Part shown: positions 23,341 through 36,598 of the stretch, piece by piece
How the letters are laid out: each line of letters begins with the position of its first letter
Numbering within the stretch: position 1 is the first letter of the stretch
Source of the DNA: Musa acuminata AAA Group
Taxonomy: Eukaryota; Streptophyta; Magnoliopsida; Zingiberales; Musaceae
NCBI RefSeq assembly: GCF_036884655.1
Contig: NC_088355.1
Location: 40,351,501-40,415,500 of the forward strand
Direction: 5' to 3'
DNA length: 64,000 nt
Notes under the pieces: model-generated
The model's input: only the letters and a program-made list of their open reading frames with translations
Told to the model about the DNA's origin: nothing
The model's database searches: none
Position numbers and translations under genes: made by a program

Positions 23341-25460
23341 ATCTGCCATCTTGTAGTTTGACAATGAGGAAGCGAGTCTCTATTGGACTACTATCTTACA
23401 AAATTCAACAATATCATTAAAGATGATTAAATGCCTTTGAATAACTCACACATTGAAATGTTCCTCTATACGAGGGAGAAAGGTTTCTTTGAACCCAAAA
23501 TAGATGAGGCTTTTAGCACCAACTAAAAAACTGATATATGATCTTAGGTTTAAACGTATAATAGACTTTTAATTAGGCATATATAAAGAATAATTTTTTA
23601 TCTGATTCTTTTTTGAGTTATTTTAAAAATATTTATTTTGATTAAATTTTTTTTTACTTTTGTTATTTATTGAACAAATGATGTATATTAAATTTCTCAA
23701 AGACTTGGTTAATATATTCATTCTCATAGTAATCATTGAATATCTCAATGCTAATAATATAAGATGCTTTACTCGTATCAATCATATTAAAATTCTCGAT
23801 GAATTTTTTTTGATTCAATAAAATAAATCAAGATCATTGCTAGCAAATAAAATATTATTCATATATAAGATCAATATAATAAACTTTCTCCTATTGATTT
23901 TTAGATATAAATACTGATCGATAGTATTTTTCTTAAATATAAAAGAATTAATAATATCAAGAAATTTTATATATCAAGATATTTTATATATTATTGTTTA
24001 AAAGCCTATTTAAGGTCATAAATGGATTTCTTAAATTTACATATAAAATTTTATATTTTTCTTATTTTCTTTATGAATCGTTTAAGTTAATACATAAAAT
24101 CTAGATCTCTATTAAGAAAAATTATTTTTACATCCACGTGATGTAACTCAAAATTATAATGGGCTACTAATTTCATAATGATTCTTAATAAGTTCATTTA
24201 AAAAACTAAAAAAAATCTTATTATGATTGATGCATTCCTCACGAGTAAAACCTTTGACCATAAATATGACTTTTATATTATTTAATATTATTCTTTAAGT
24301 TATATTTATGCAATAGATTTTTTTACAATTATTAGGTAATTCAATGAGTTCTTAATTATCATTCTAGTCATTAATTTTAACTCTTTTGTGTCATATCACT
24401 TTTTAGGATAACTACTTTTGTGAAAATAATGAAGGATCTTTTGATTTCAATATCATAATTTGATTCTTATAGATATATCATATAATAATAAAAAAATAAT
24501 AAGTCATATTTTTCTTTGAAATATTCTTAAAACTATCAATTGTGATTATTCTATAATAGCAATATCAATACTATGTGAGAGTTTATTCATGTTATTTTAT
24601 TGTTTGTATTTATCAAATTATTTAGTGATTTGAGGAATAATAATTTCTTGAATATAAAATAATAAAACAATATCAATATGTATTTTCTCAATATTAAAAT
24701 TAAATTTTAAGATTTTTTACTCTTATATATTCACCATTTTCTAGGAATCTTACATCATCAAATTCAACTGTTCTCGTCAAGCAATAAAATCTATATCCCT
24801 TTAAAAATTTCTAAATAACCAATAAAATATCCAAAATGGTCCCTGAACCTAATTTATTTTTATATGATTTAAAGATCTTTATCTTGAGACAATCTCAAAT
24901 ATGTAAATAACTTGATTTCCTACCAATCTTTAACTTAAAAAGGGTCGATGTAATTGACTTACTAAAAATTTTGTTCAAGATATATATAATCATCCTTAAT
25001 GCTTCTTCTCACATTGAGTATAGAAGAATAAATTATCAGGCTCTCATAATAATATACTTTCATCTTTCAACAATCTTATTCTTCGTTGTACATATGGTAA
25101 GACATTTTGAGTATAAATATCTTGTTATTCTAGGAATCTAGTGGAAGAACTATAATTATAATTAGACTCATCATATCTATTATAAAAAATTTTATCACCC
25201 ATGTTCGATTTAAGAATCTTAACTTTTCTATTTAATTATTTCTCAACTTTATTTATAATTAGATATATATAGTAATATCTCAATAAGATATTTATAAATA
25301 TGATAAAATATCTCTCTTCACTAAAATAAAAAATATGAAATGACTCACAGATCTAAACATATATAATCTCAAAGAGCTCATGATAAAATATTACAGGATC
25401 ATTATATTTAAAAATTAAATTTTATTAAATATATTGAGTTTATAATGCAACAAGGTCAGC
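23340..25460 (-). mobile_element. Heavily decayed Ty1/copia element
   Basis: Read on the minus strand, about 24200 down to 23700 carries the copia reverse transcriptase order: FELHHVDVKIIFLNRDLD, then FICKFKKSIYDLK, then a degraded YVDD region and IENFNMIDTSKA. These match the recalled copia blocks ELHQMDVKTAFLNG, KLKKSIYGLKQ and YVDDIL. Stops are frequent and composition has drifted to about 75% AT, as expected for old methylated DNA. The sequence to about 25460 shares this composition and probably includes upstream pol, but I could not match it. LTRs are not identifiable. Confidence 0.6.
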
Positions 25461-25744
25461 ATAAGGGTATTGCTGAGACTATGACATTCGGTAACATATG
25501 TTGCATGGTGTCGCCAAGCATTTGATGCCACGTCTCCAGTGCATCACTTTAAGTGGATCAATCAATAAGATCATGATATCCTTGGATCCCTAACGCTTCG
25601 ACTAGATTGGAACGCATGCTGATGTCCGAAGTGATAATGGATCACGCATGTAATCAATCAATGCACTTGTGACATCTCAAGAAACATAATTGATAAAGCA
25701 GCCTTTCTCTTTTTCTCTTTGACACGGTCCAATCTGACATGGTT

Positions 25745-26170
25745 GAATCCAATCATAAAACATCTTTCGACATAATTGAATGATTATAAAGTATCATTTA
25801 TCTTTGATGTAACCAAATCTAATTATATATCCTTTATCTTCGATATAACTGAATCCGACTATGAAATATTTATTCCCAACACGTTCAAATATATCCATGA
25901 AGCATTCGGAGGTCTTCATTACCTCTGAATCATAAAACATCCAACATGCATCAAATTTGATTATGAAGCATGATCAAATTTGACCATAAAACAAAACATA
26001 CATTATTTCTAATATAACTAAATTTATCCATACAACATCTAAAAAAACTTTCAATATAATTAAATTTAATCATGAAATATCCATTATCTATGATGCAATC
26101 ATGACCAAATCTAATCATAGTGTCCATTATCTTTATTATCTCTAATGCTGATGGAATCTAACCACGAAGA
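25745..26170. repeat. Degenerate tandem repeat of about 35-45 bp
   Basis: Successive imperfect units share the pattern TTATCTTYGATATAACYRAAT followed by CYRAYTATGAAAYATC. At least eight can be followed. Divergence is high and unit length varies. No coding content is seen. Confidence 0.5.
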
Positions 26171-26607
26171 ACAAGGCCTTCACCCCTCTCTCTTGGAACG
26201 TCTAGCCTCTGGATCTGCAACATCAGCAAGACAACACATCGAAACAGTATCATTGAGCTTCTTGAGAAGCAAAACAAACATGAACTTGTATTCCTTCCCA
26301 AAGCTGTAACCATTTGGACTCATCAAGGGAGCAACTAGTTGACTGGATCACTGGAGAAACTAATACAAAATTCGTTCACGTATCTTCCAAATATTTTTCT
26401 TATTTGAACTGATCCAGAACAATTCTGAACTTGCAATGTTCAATGCCCATAGTGGCGGTCAACAAAAGTAGAAATGTGGTCTAAGTTTAGCCACATCATT
26501 CTGAACATAGAAAACCAAAGACATCACACTATCTTGAAAAGCCTCAAAGTAGAAGGAGAATATAATGAGAGGAATTAAAAGCACGAGGAACACTAATAAG
26601 ATGCAGA

Positions 26608-29600
26608 TTAGTCTCTTCTCTTGCCAGTCACACCAGCTACCACCTGCCCTCACAAGGAAAAAAAAAAACACTTAAGAAATCCAGTAACAAACAAATCTTA
26701 TTGTTCATGGATGACGACACTCTGAATTTAATGCTTGTCATAATGCTAATGATCCCATTATCCATAAAATTAAGCATGGAGTTCCATTTTGATTTTGACT
26801 TGTTTGTGGTGCTTTAAAGCACTAAGTGGACAAGACCTCAGCTAAAATACAGCTTATACTTTGATGTTGGGAATATAGCAAGTGTATCTCATCTTAAATA
26901 AGGTAGGAGAAAGTTTCTTAAAGCCACGAAAGAATAAAGATGCAACATATACATACATCAGAAAGAGCAGGTTGTGGGACCTGCTTGGCTGTCTCAAAGG
27001 AATCCAAGATAGGCCTAACTACAGCAGGAAGGAAGAGACCTGAAATAGCATAAGACGACAACATGGTTGAAATTATAAACATAAATCTTTGTACTTTCAG
27101 CCAATGCAAGCAAACCAACTTATCAGACTCCATCTCCTGATTTAACATGCTTCAGAGCAGGCATACAAACAACCTATATAAAAATTCTAGTTAACTGAGA
27201 GCACATAATTAGGTATACAAAATATCATATTCCAAGAACCTAAATTGTCCAATAACAAAAATAAGCCCCAATTTTGGTTTATGTTAGAGTGCCTTTGATT
27301 AGATCATCAGCAAAAAAAATTAATATTGTGCTTGAGCCCTGATCTCGAAAAACCAGAACATGCAATGACTTGGCATGAATTCGTGGATGAGGTTACAATG
27401 CATCTAAGACTGATCAAATATCCTAGCTTCAGTTTAGCATACACAATATGAGGCATAAGCGATTTTACAAAATAAGGCAATATAAACAAATTGCACCAAA
27501 ATCTGTCGTTGATTCATGGTAGCTTTGTATGTCGTAGTATAGAAGAAAATATAATCAACAAGATTATAGAAAAAAAAATCCAACAAATTGTATGTTATAT
27601 TTAAACCAAGGTCTTCCAGGTAATAACAACCATATATTAGGAGGTGAACGGAGGTGAGAGTTAATTGTCATGCATCTGCAGCAGGTAATATGAGCAACAA
27701 GTACCAAAATCATCGTTTTTCCTGTTCTCAGAGAAAAAACAGTTTCATTCGTAAGCTAGAGACAATTTCAGAGGCAGGAGCTTAAAAGAGCAACAGAATA
27801 TTCCCCATAAAATTCCTCCATTTATTACCTAAGTTCAATAGCACAATACTTAAAAGCAGCCACATCTGCAGTCCCACTTCACGGAACGTAAATTACCTTA
27901 CAATTCACATGAATCAACGTCACCTAAGACAGATATTGCTCTGTGGAAATTTTTTCTTATCTTGTCTGTTATCCATGTCTGGTCAAAGGCATTAAGCATG
28001 ATCCAGATCATAATGCACTGAAACAAACAGCTCCATTACTAAACAGACCAGAGTGTTTGATCAAAAAAGGTTGTATTTATCTATCATCCTACACCTTTTA
28101 TCAGTTAAAGGAGCATCAATATACATCTTGTTTGTTTTCTACAAGGACCAAGCAGCAGTTCCCTTCTTTTGCTGACAAAGCATCTCTATTAAAATGATAC
28201 ATAAACATGCATCTCCTGAAGCTTAACCAATGAAGTAATAACTGTTCTTTTGTTTCTGGTTTTATAACACTCTAATCTGAAGTAATAATGCTACATATGG
28301 TAGATAATATCGAGTGCTCAGCTTTTGAAAATAGTATTTGTTCACAACCTATGGGGGACAAAGGATTCTGAAAAACAGTCTCCTAAAGTAATGTTCATTC
28401 GTATCACTTGTCATAGGAAGTTACGTAACTCTAGAAAGAGCTAGAACATTGAACTTCTTCGTCAGTTGTGAAACATAGTGGGAATTTTCGATTAGAAGCC
28501 AATCTCGTAGCAGGGAGACCAAGATTCTAATGAATGGAATACCCCTTTTTAGGGTTCTCACTGGCACCTTTTTATAAACAATCAACAGATAGCTCATTCA
28601 TCCTGTTCACAAGATGGAGCTACAATGAACATAAAGTATGTTATGTTAAAATGTATATTGGATTAGGAGGTTCAGGAAGCTATGATTCTAGAAAGACCTA
28701 CTACTTGAGCATGATGGTGCTACATTAGAAGGTTCAGGAATGCAATGACCAGAAAGTTTCTCACAACAAAACAGGATTATGAAGTGTTCTACTGTGAAGT
28801 TATAGGACATTGGCCATTAAAAAACTTAATCGAGAAGGACCATATCCAAATTTGCCGCTTTTGGATATCCTGAACATAGCATGTACATGAAGCTTGTGAT
28901 TCAGCTTTTCATTAAGAAGGCTGATAACAAGTTGCATATTATTAGTAGTTTATGTTCTTCTAACAAGAGCCTCATCAAAAAGTGAACTCTGAGACTTATT
29001 GTTCGTTGCACGCATAAAAAATCATGAAGCATAGACAGAAACGGAAGCACTACCAGTATATGCCAAGGATATGCCAATGGCCAAAAAGATAGAATCTTTG
29101 ACCAATAAAAACCTTTAAATTTGAAGAATGCACTTAATAACTCGAGAAATTTTATATCTAGTTATTTACATTGCAAACTAACAGCACAAAGCCATTTTTT
29201 TTTTCTTTTTCATGGAAAATTAAGCTCACAAACTACAGCCTATGTCTTAAAACCAAGTACAGTTTCAAGCTACCACAAGTATGATTTATGGTATCTGAAA
29301 GTAAATGCTTTGTTAAACTCAATCTATTTTCAGGAATCCACTTAAAGATTGTGTTTTTTCAAATATAATGATGTAGATTAAAAAAAAATCAAGGTAGAGT
29401 GATCAAAACACACAACAAGAGGAGTATTGATGCTATGGTCTTTGCTATGTATAACTTGCTAATTGCACCAAGCTTCATAAAAAAAAAAACAATGTGCAAC
29501 CTAGCTTTTCTATTAAGAATCTAAAGCAGGAACCAAATTTAACCATCACATATGAGTAAATATATCAGAACAACCTCTCCTTCAAATTTACTAAATACCA

Positions 29601-30209
29601 TTATTTTTTCTTTATGGAATGAATATATTCAATGTTGACATTCTCATGCTCAGCTGCAGATCCAGTAAGAACTAAGAACTGATGTATATGCTTGGTCGAT
29701 CCAAAGTCTCCATCTTTCACAAGAAGAAAATGGTCATAACTCAAAGCAAGTTAAACCTAGATTACAAAACCTTCATATGTTTCGTTTTTGGATCCACGAC
29801 CCGTTGCAGGAACCTTAAAATCATAGCACCTACGCAACTATTTCTGGCGCACTGATGGCACCATCTCAGAAGCAACCTCCACATCTTAGATTCTGAATGG
29901 AAACCCACGCTCTCTTTAGGTTACTCTTTTTCTATCTTTTCTTCTGTAATTTCTCCAACTATCACACTGAACTATTCTCAAAATAGACATCAAGAATTGA
30001 CATCGATCAACTTACAAGATCTAAAACAATAAACCTAGAGAAGAACTACCAAATCGATGGATCTTCGACTATTTCAAATCGACGAGAACAAACGATCACA
30101 TAATTAGGGTTGGGAAGAGAAGGGTACCGACGCCAGCGATGAGGCAAGAGGCGGCGACGACGGGCTCCTTCACCACGAATATCTTCAGCTTCTCCATCAC
30201 CCGCCCCAT
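26608..30209 (-). CDS. Complex I small subunit, B9/NDUFA3-like (three exons)
   Basis: The minus-strand exons are 30128-30209, 26957-27039 and 26608-26643, with GT..AG introns of 3.1 kb and 0.3 kb and consistent phase. They give a 66-aa protein starting MGRVMEKLKIFVVKEPVVAA and ending VVAGVTGKRRD. Residues about 16-36 form one hydrophobic membrane segment, followed by RPILDSFETAKQVPQPALSD. Length and sequence match my memory of Arabidopsis At2g46540, reported as the plant counterpart of the B9 (NDUFA3) accessory subunit of mitochondrial NADH dehydrogenase. Placement in the membrane arm of complex I is family knowledge. Its position between the ARF and the unknown membrane protein agrees with that locus. 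The tiny exons would be missed by length-based gene finders. Confidence 0.78.
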
Positions 30210-30303
30210 CTCTTCTGCTCTCTCGGTTCGCACTCTCGATCACGCCCTGCTTCTGCTCCCTGTGCGGGTTTCGTCCACGCACACAGGTTTTAATCGGATC
30301 ATG

Positions 30304-30407
30304 TGGGCTTAAGGCCGGCCCATTTATTTGATTTTAGCCCATTAATTTGAGCTCGGTCTTACCCTTTTTTGTTTTTTTAATTTATCCTGTTAATTTTAAA
30401 GTCCTTT

Positions 30408-30448
<41 letters not shown>

Positions 30449-30576
30449 CCTTTTTATGTTGATAATATTATCGGGCAATTAGGAATTCTAATACAGACAA
30501 AAGATATTGTGGCGATCGAAGCAGGGCGTAGGTATCAATCTACGGGATGAGGCCCAATAATAAAACTAATTGGGCC
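30304..30576 (-). promoter_or_regulatory. Cluster of site II (TGGGCY) elements upstream of the B9-like gene
   Basis: TGGGCT is at 30304-30309, GGCCCA at 30317-30322, AGCCCA at 30336-30341, GGCCCA at 30551-30556 and TGGGCC at 30571-30576. Site II motifs, bound by TCP factors, are enriched in promoters of nuclear genes for respiratory-chain proteins. This fits the complex I gene whose start codon is at 30209. Confidence 0.55.
30411..30447. repeat. (AT)n microsatellite
   Basis: About 18 uninterrupted AT units lie within the site II-bearing upstream region of the B9-like gene. Confidence 0.95.
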
Positions 30577-30753
30577 GGGCTTAACTTGATTGTAGCCCGA
30601 CTCATCGATCGCTTCGGCTGGCCCTGTCAAGGGCCGCCGTACCCCATCCAGGGAACGGATTCCAAGAATATCCGCTGCAAGATACCGGAATATTATTGGA
30701 ATCTACCGCTCTCATACGGTACATTAAGATTCATCCATAGAACCACTGCTCGG

Positions 30754-30790
<37 letters not shown>

Positions 30791-31831
30791 TGGATCTCTC
30801 TGAAGTCTTTTGAGTTCAGGTAACCAAATCAGTATCCATCACTTTCTTTTCTCATCTCGATAGGAATTTTAATATATAGATTTTTTTTTATAATGACAGA
30901 TAGTTAACTTTTACCTTCTTTTAATGCATATGAAGTTCCCCTTTTCTTGAATAGAATTCCCCATTTTGCAAGAAGGCTATGCATTGGAATCATTGATCAT
31001 GTCAATCCACAATTATTTGTAACAAGAATTTGAGTGAAACAAATAGGGAATTCCATATTAAATCAAATACAACTTGTTTTTCATCCATCATGTAAAATAA
31101 AAATTCAATGATCTCTTCCATTAAAAAAAAGAAGAGAGAAAACATGATGTGAAAATATATGCAACTGTACAGCATCAACTGGGATTAATTTGATACGCCA
31201 TCAGTGCAATTCTTGAATTAAAATGGACAAGGACAGTGCCATGATACAGATAACAGGCACTTGCAACATCTAATCAGTGGCTTTTTGCTTCTTATTCTTT
31301 CAATGCAAGAAACTTTTTACACTTCTCAAGGCTGTAACTTGCTCAGAAAACACTTCTCCTTTGTAGTTTCCAACTGTTTGAGTTGATGTGTGTTGCATCT
31401 CTAAGTTTAGAAATATGGAAGCGGTGAATTATCGCATCCTGTAAGTGTAATGGTTGCTCTTCCAAGATCATAAGATCTAAGAAATAAAACTTGTCAATGC
31501 TGTTTGGATGTTCATGATCAACAAATATATAAGGAAAAAAAATTATAGCATAAATGATGGTTTTACCTTATGTTATAGAGGCTGCAACTCTAACCGGCTT
31601 TATTTTGAGAGTATTTCTGATGTGTTCGTATCCCGTGATAAATGCCCCAAAGAATTAAAGGAATCTAAGCTGTAGTTTTCCTAGTAATTTATACATGATT
31701 AGAGAACTTGCTTCATCTTTGTTCCTGTTGTTCAGTGGTGGATGCATCTTCAAGACAAGACAACCTACGGAGAACGAGTCAATATGAGAATTTTGATTGA
31801 TATCAGGATAATGCACTTCCATGGTGAGTGT
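30577..31831. other. Intergenic region between B9-like and hydrolase genes
   Basis: A (CT)n run occupies 30759-30786. The rest is AT-rich and includes the presumed hydrolase 3' UTR on the minus strand. An 88-codon plus-strand frame at 30547-30813 is partly formed by the CT run and is not supported. Confidence 0.45.
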
Positions 31832-34800
31832 TCAAATACGCATTGAAATAATTGCTTCCAGATTACCTGACTCACTCTCAGCCAATTGTGACCATTCTTC
31901 TGGTTCTAGCTTTGACTTTGAAGCCTTTATTAGCTCCATAAGGGCAACATTAACCTGGAAGTCCACCAGTAAGTTTAGGCCTTGTCTGGCATTTAGAGTA
32001 TGAAGTGATAAAGATTTCTTCTTAAAAGCATATAATCAAACAGCAGAAACAGGCATACACCAGAATGGTTTACTTTACAGCAGCAGGGCTGAACTGGCCC
32101 CATGTATAGATGAGATGACAACTCGCTGTCGTCTACAAATCATAGATGACGAATAATTGAAAGACAACTTTTTCTGAAAATGCGGGAGAATGTTCAGCAT
32201 GCTACCTCAAATATAGTAGTAGTATGATCTGTAACAAGTTCTTACTTTTATCTTGAGCTCACTAGATATGTTTTAACTTGTCATTTGATTATAATCTTAA
32301 AAGAAAAGTTCAGTTTTGAAAGACATCTTTTGCCTTGTACAAGGGAACATAGACAAGCTAAGAGCTGGTACAATATCATGTTTTGAACTTTTGAGATATT
32401 ATTAGTGTGAAATCTCTGAAAGTTAACAGTCCAGAAATCAGTACCAAACTGCTCCAGTCCAAAAGTCAATAGCAATTATGCCATATCTTCACTGCAGGAA
32501 AGCATATCATGCGAATAGAGGCATGACTGCCTTCAGATAAATAATAGACATAACTAGTCCTGAGCCATTGTGCTAGCTTGTAGCTGTAGTATATGTAGCA
32601 TGACATCCACAAAAGTTCCATTATTGTAATTTAAAATTTCTTTGCTTTGGTTTTGAACGGCTTAAAATCAGAGGTGAAGCAGATATGTAGAAGTCTGAAG
32701 AATAATCTCTTTGAGATGCCACAAAATATTTTCATTAGAAAGTATCTTGGTACTATGATGATAAAGAAAATCATGGTTGTAATAAACCAAAAAAGAAAAC
32801 AAAAAACTTATAAAATATCTGTTCCTGGGATTATTATACCACTAAAGGTTGCAAACCACATAGGTGACTTGTTGAATGGCATGAAACTGCAGCATCTTCA
32901 TGATATCCTACCATCAAACCTCGGTAGCTAATATCTTTGCTATCTTTTACATTCCGTCAAAATACAGTCATAAGAAAGAATTTGTATCATACGCATGCTG
33001 CAAACTTCTGTTTCTATCATCATCAGTTATAGAGCATTTCACTTAAAAGTTCTGACTTATATGGATTCATAATATAGATACCTCTTCTGGCCTCTCATGG
33101 CTCACTAGATGTGCGCCGTGAAGCTCTACCATTCTTGCAACAGGTTGCAGCTTCTTTGCAAGCCTCCTTGCATGATCCAATTGAGCAATGATGTCATCCC
33201 TATCAAGATATTGCATCACAATGTTAGTTTTTCAATATTGTTGACAAGCATAGGAGGGGGAGAGTGGGAGGGAGTAAACTTTAGTTGCTACCTGCCATGG
33301 ATGATTGAAACAAGAACCCCTGATGAACGAATTGTCTCAAGTTCTTTTGAAGTCATATTATGCATCCAGCAGGCATTAAGTTGGCCTTCAAAACCATAGT
33401 TAGATTGCATTCCACTTGATGATATTGCTTTTACATAATCCTGAAGTCATGAAACTCTTATCTGTATTAAAAATAAAGCAGACTGGCAAACCATAAAAAA
33501 GCAGAAAATCACGTGATTCCATTAATCATTTTGCCAGAGATTTCATCTTAAATTCAGAACAAGGTTGCTTCTTACGGAGAAAATTGTGCTAGAGGCCATA
33601 TTAGAACATTGTTTACCATCAATTTAATAGAGATGACAATAAACCCAGCCTGGCGAGTTAAATTTTTTTCCCAGTATTAAAATCTTTTAGCCGTTTATAT
33701 GAATAATAGCAATGCAAGACGATGAATACCCAAAACGAAAATCAGAATTTACATCTCTCTGTAACTTTGTCAATGGTTTCACATTTCTTTCTATCGCATT
33801 GATTCAACATGAAGGTATGGTAAATGGCTAAATGATATGAAAATCTTTATTATTTGTTGGAAAAGTGTTTTTGCAAGTGAAGGAGTGCTTTTTTTGTTCG
33901 ATGTTCGACAGATGAATGGCTTACGCTTTCTATAATAATTTTCAGCATTTTTTATGTTATGTCTAACAGAACTTTGTGGTGAAAATTTGCTGCACAATTC
34001 CATCCCAATCTGTTCATTGGGAACCATCGTTTCAGTAATTTTCTAGATGCCAATTGGCTAGAGGCGTTTAAGTTCATATCAGTTTTGCCAGGAGAATTGA
34101 GCAGGATGACATGATGAGATGGAGATGGACAGCCATGGCAAGTTCTCATCATGTGACTTTGGTATCTTTTGAACTTGGGTGGAGAGAAAGAATCTGAGTA
34201 GGAAAGATGAGGAAGACAAAAGTAGGCAGGATAAGATGAAAAGTACCAAATATTGTTTGTCACTAGCTTGAGTTATAGGGCAGGTTGATGCTAGCACAGC
34301 TAAAGGAAAGAATAGATTAGAGAACTTTAGGACTAGTGTTGCTTTCCTTGAAAGAAAAGAGAAGAACTGATATTCAGAAACTCTGCTGGAAATGTGGCCA
34401 AGGTGTTTTAGGTGTTAACTGCAGGAGACCAAAATAAATCTAAATAATTTTTATGTGTTCTATTTTGGCACAACTTCACTTACTTGATAGAGAATATCCC
34501 TTCTTGTCCGAGATCCAACACATTCATCAAGGTATTCCTGCATATAACATCAAAGAGATTCATAATTAATTGCATTCGGGTGGTTTCACAAAGATGAAAT
34601 ATCTCATGTAGGTTGCATGGCAATCAAAGATAGTGTATGCAAAAAAAAGTGCTCCACCTTGGTGTAATGGGTTTCTAAGTCCACCATAGCGCGTTGTTCT
34701 GGGGTCTTTGCTCTCAAGAATCGAAATGCCAGCGATAGCATCTGGAGATCAATCTGCAATAGCGGTGAAATTTCATCTTGATGAGTGATGTGCACAGCAG

Positions 34801-36598
34801 TGTGTATTTTGCTTTAACCTTAGGCAACAAATATGCAATTTAGTAAAACAAGAAACATTGCATGATAAATTTTGCGTATATATGTTGCTAAAGGAGTTCA
34901 TAAAGAATCCTCACTTAAACTATCCCATTAAGAACTGCTGACGATGAGCCTTGTTTTTTTTTTTTCTTTTTTTTTTTCCGCTGGAGTCATTTAGTAGCAG
35001 TATCACTTGCTTTTTTGTGGTTCCGAGCAGAGTTAACACCGACATTTTCATAATCCTTGAAAGATAACTAACAAGGTCAAGATTACTTAATTGATGGACA
35101 CTGTTCCTGATAAAGCGCTTTGAAACAGAAGGTTATACTTTAGTTTAGTTATCATCGATCTACATATTCAGTAGCAAGCTAGAACATTCCAGAAAATTGG
35201 AAGTAACTGGGTTAGATTGCATAACTGGGTTAGATGCTTGAAACAAACAGCTTCAAACAGAAAGTAAAGAAGGAAGTGGTAAATTTGTATAAATCCAGGT
35301 AACACACCATTGCAAGAGACATTTATCTTTGCAAGAACTAAATCACATCAAAAATTTCAACAAGATCAAGGGGTACTGAATGGAGTTGATTTGTCCGGAA
35401 GTAGTAGCTTTACTGATATACCTTAGGGAAGCATTCGAAGCCACCTCCAGTCACACTGAGCAAAGCCAAGGAGCATATCCTATCAGGTGCCATGGCTGCC
35501 AATTTGCAAGCAATCATCGCTCCTGTACATCAATCAAACGGATTTGAATAGCATGTGAGCGTATACTACACAAACACTCTTCAAACTCTGAGAAGCTACA
35601 GCAAAGAAAAGAGAATGTACTGAATCAGTAGGCAAAGTCTGATTTGCTTATAAACTTTCCATCTTAGTGCCAATAAGAATCAATCATGTTATTGGAAGAA
35701 GTCAACGCACCCATTGAGTGACCAAAAACATGAGCTTTTTTCCAGCCTAGATGGTCCAATAGAGCCAGGGCGTCTTCAGCCATGATAGTTGTTCTGCAAC
35801 CCAAAGAACAGAGCACATAAGTTCTTTCCTAGCAATTATACCTCATACACTAATTCAAAGTTCCTCAGGAGAAAAGATTGCATTCATCGTGGTTCCTCTC
35901 TCTCTCTCTCTCTCTCTCTCTACATATATATTTATGGTTCGATCTCATTAAAAAAGTGCCACGGATGGTCCTGAATCAACTGATCGATTAATACACGTTC
36001 TTGTATCATTTTCTTGGCTTCTTCCTCAAAAGAGATAAAGAACGTTAGTTCATTAACTATCTCGATGTTGTTTATTCCGATTAATAAGCTAAAATCCGAT
36101 CGTGAAAAACCCAATTTTGAGGACTAAATCTTTTACACCAACATTAAATTAACAGGACTCTAAAAAATCATGAGTAGGAAAAACAAGAGAGAAAAATTAC
36201 GTGTAATCCGATTTCTCGGTGGGGACGGAACTCCGACCCACCCCGCGGTTGTCGAAGCAGCACACCTCGATCCCGTCCCCTTCCCGGACCTCCTCACCGA
36301 GGGTATTGGATTCCCCGCCGACAGTCTCCGTCGGCGGCGCCTCCTCATCATTGGGTTCCACAGCTCCCGTCAGCCCCTTTATCTGCGGTCCCCAGGAATC
36401 GTGCGTCCCCGCCAATCCTACACGCAAGAAGAAGGAACAAACCTTTGGCACTCGAAAACCCCAAATCTCCATCAAAAACAGGAAAAATGCATCCAAAAGA
36501 GAAAATTTACCGATGATGAGGAGGACTTTGGTACTCCCATGTCCGCATCTCCTGTAGAAAATCCTGATGCCATTGCTGCTTAGGTCGCAGTAAGGCAT
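31832..36598 (-). CDS. Alpha/beta hydrolase fold protein (nine exons)
   Basis: The minus-strand exons are 36511-36598, 36201-36417, 35711-35793, 35422-35522, 34658-34753, 34484-34537, 33292-33440, 33082-33199 and 31832-31954. Phase is kept throughout, giving 342 aa beginning MPYCDLSSNGIRIFYR. The loop LIIGLAGTHDSW (about residues 27-38) precedes the first core strand pair. GHSMG at 126-130 is the nucleophile elbow, with Ser128 as catalytic residue. HGRDD near 261-265 supplies the acid. GAHLVSHERPEE supplies His293. All three catalytic residues are therefore present. It belongs to the plant AB-hydrolase_1 esterase-type proteins; the substrate is unknown. An acidic insert at about residues 52-75 (EPNDEEAPPTE) is unusual. 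The last exon is the least certain, because a donor-like GTAATC within it could extend the gene. No targeting signal is obvious. Confidence 0.85.
35895..35921. repeat. (CT)n run in hydrolase intron 2
   Basis: About 13 CT units lie in the intron between hydrolase exons 2 and 3. Confidence 0.9.

Noticed and set aside
32647..32931. 94-codon plus-strand open frame
   Set aside because: It lies within a hydrolase intron on the opposite strand, is Lys/Ile-rich and has no recognisable motif.
36170..36583. 137-codon plus-strand open frame
   Set aside because: It is antisense to hydrolase exons 1 and 2, which have clear splice sites and motifs.
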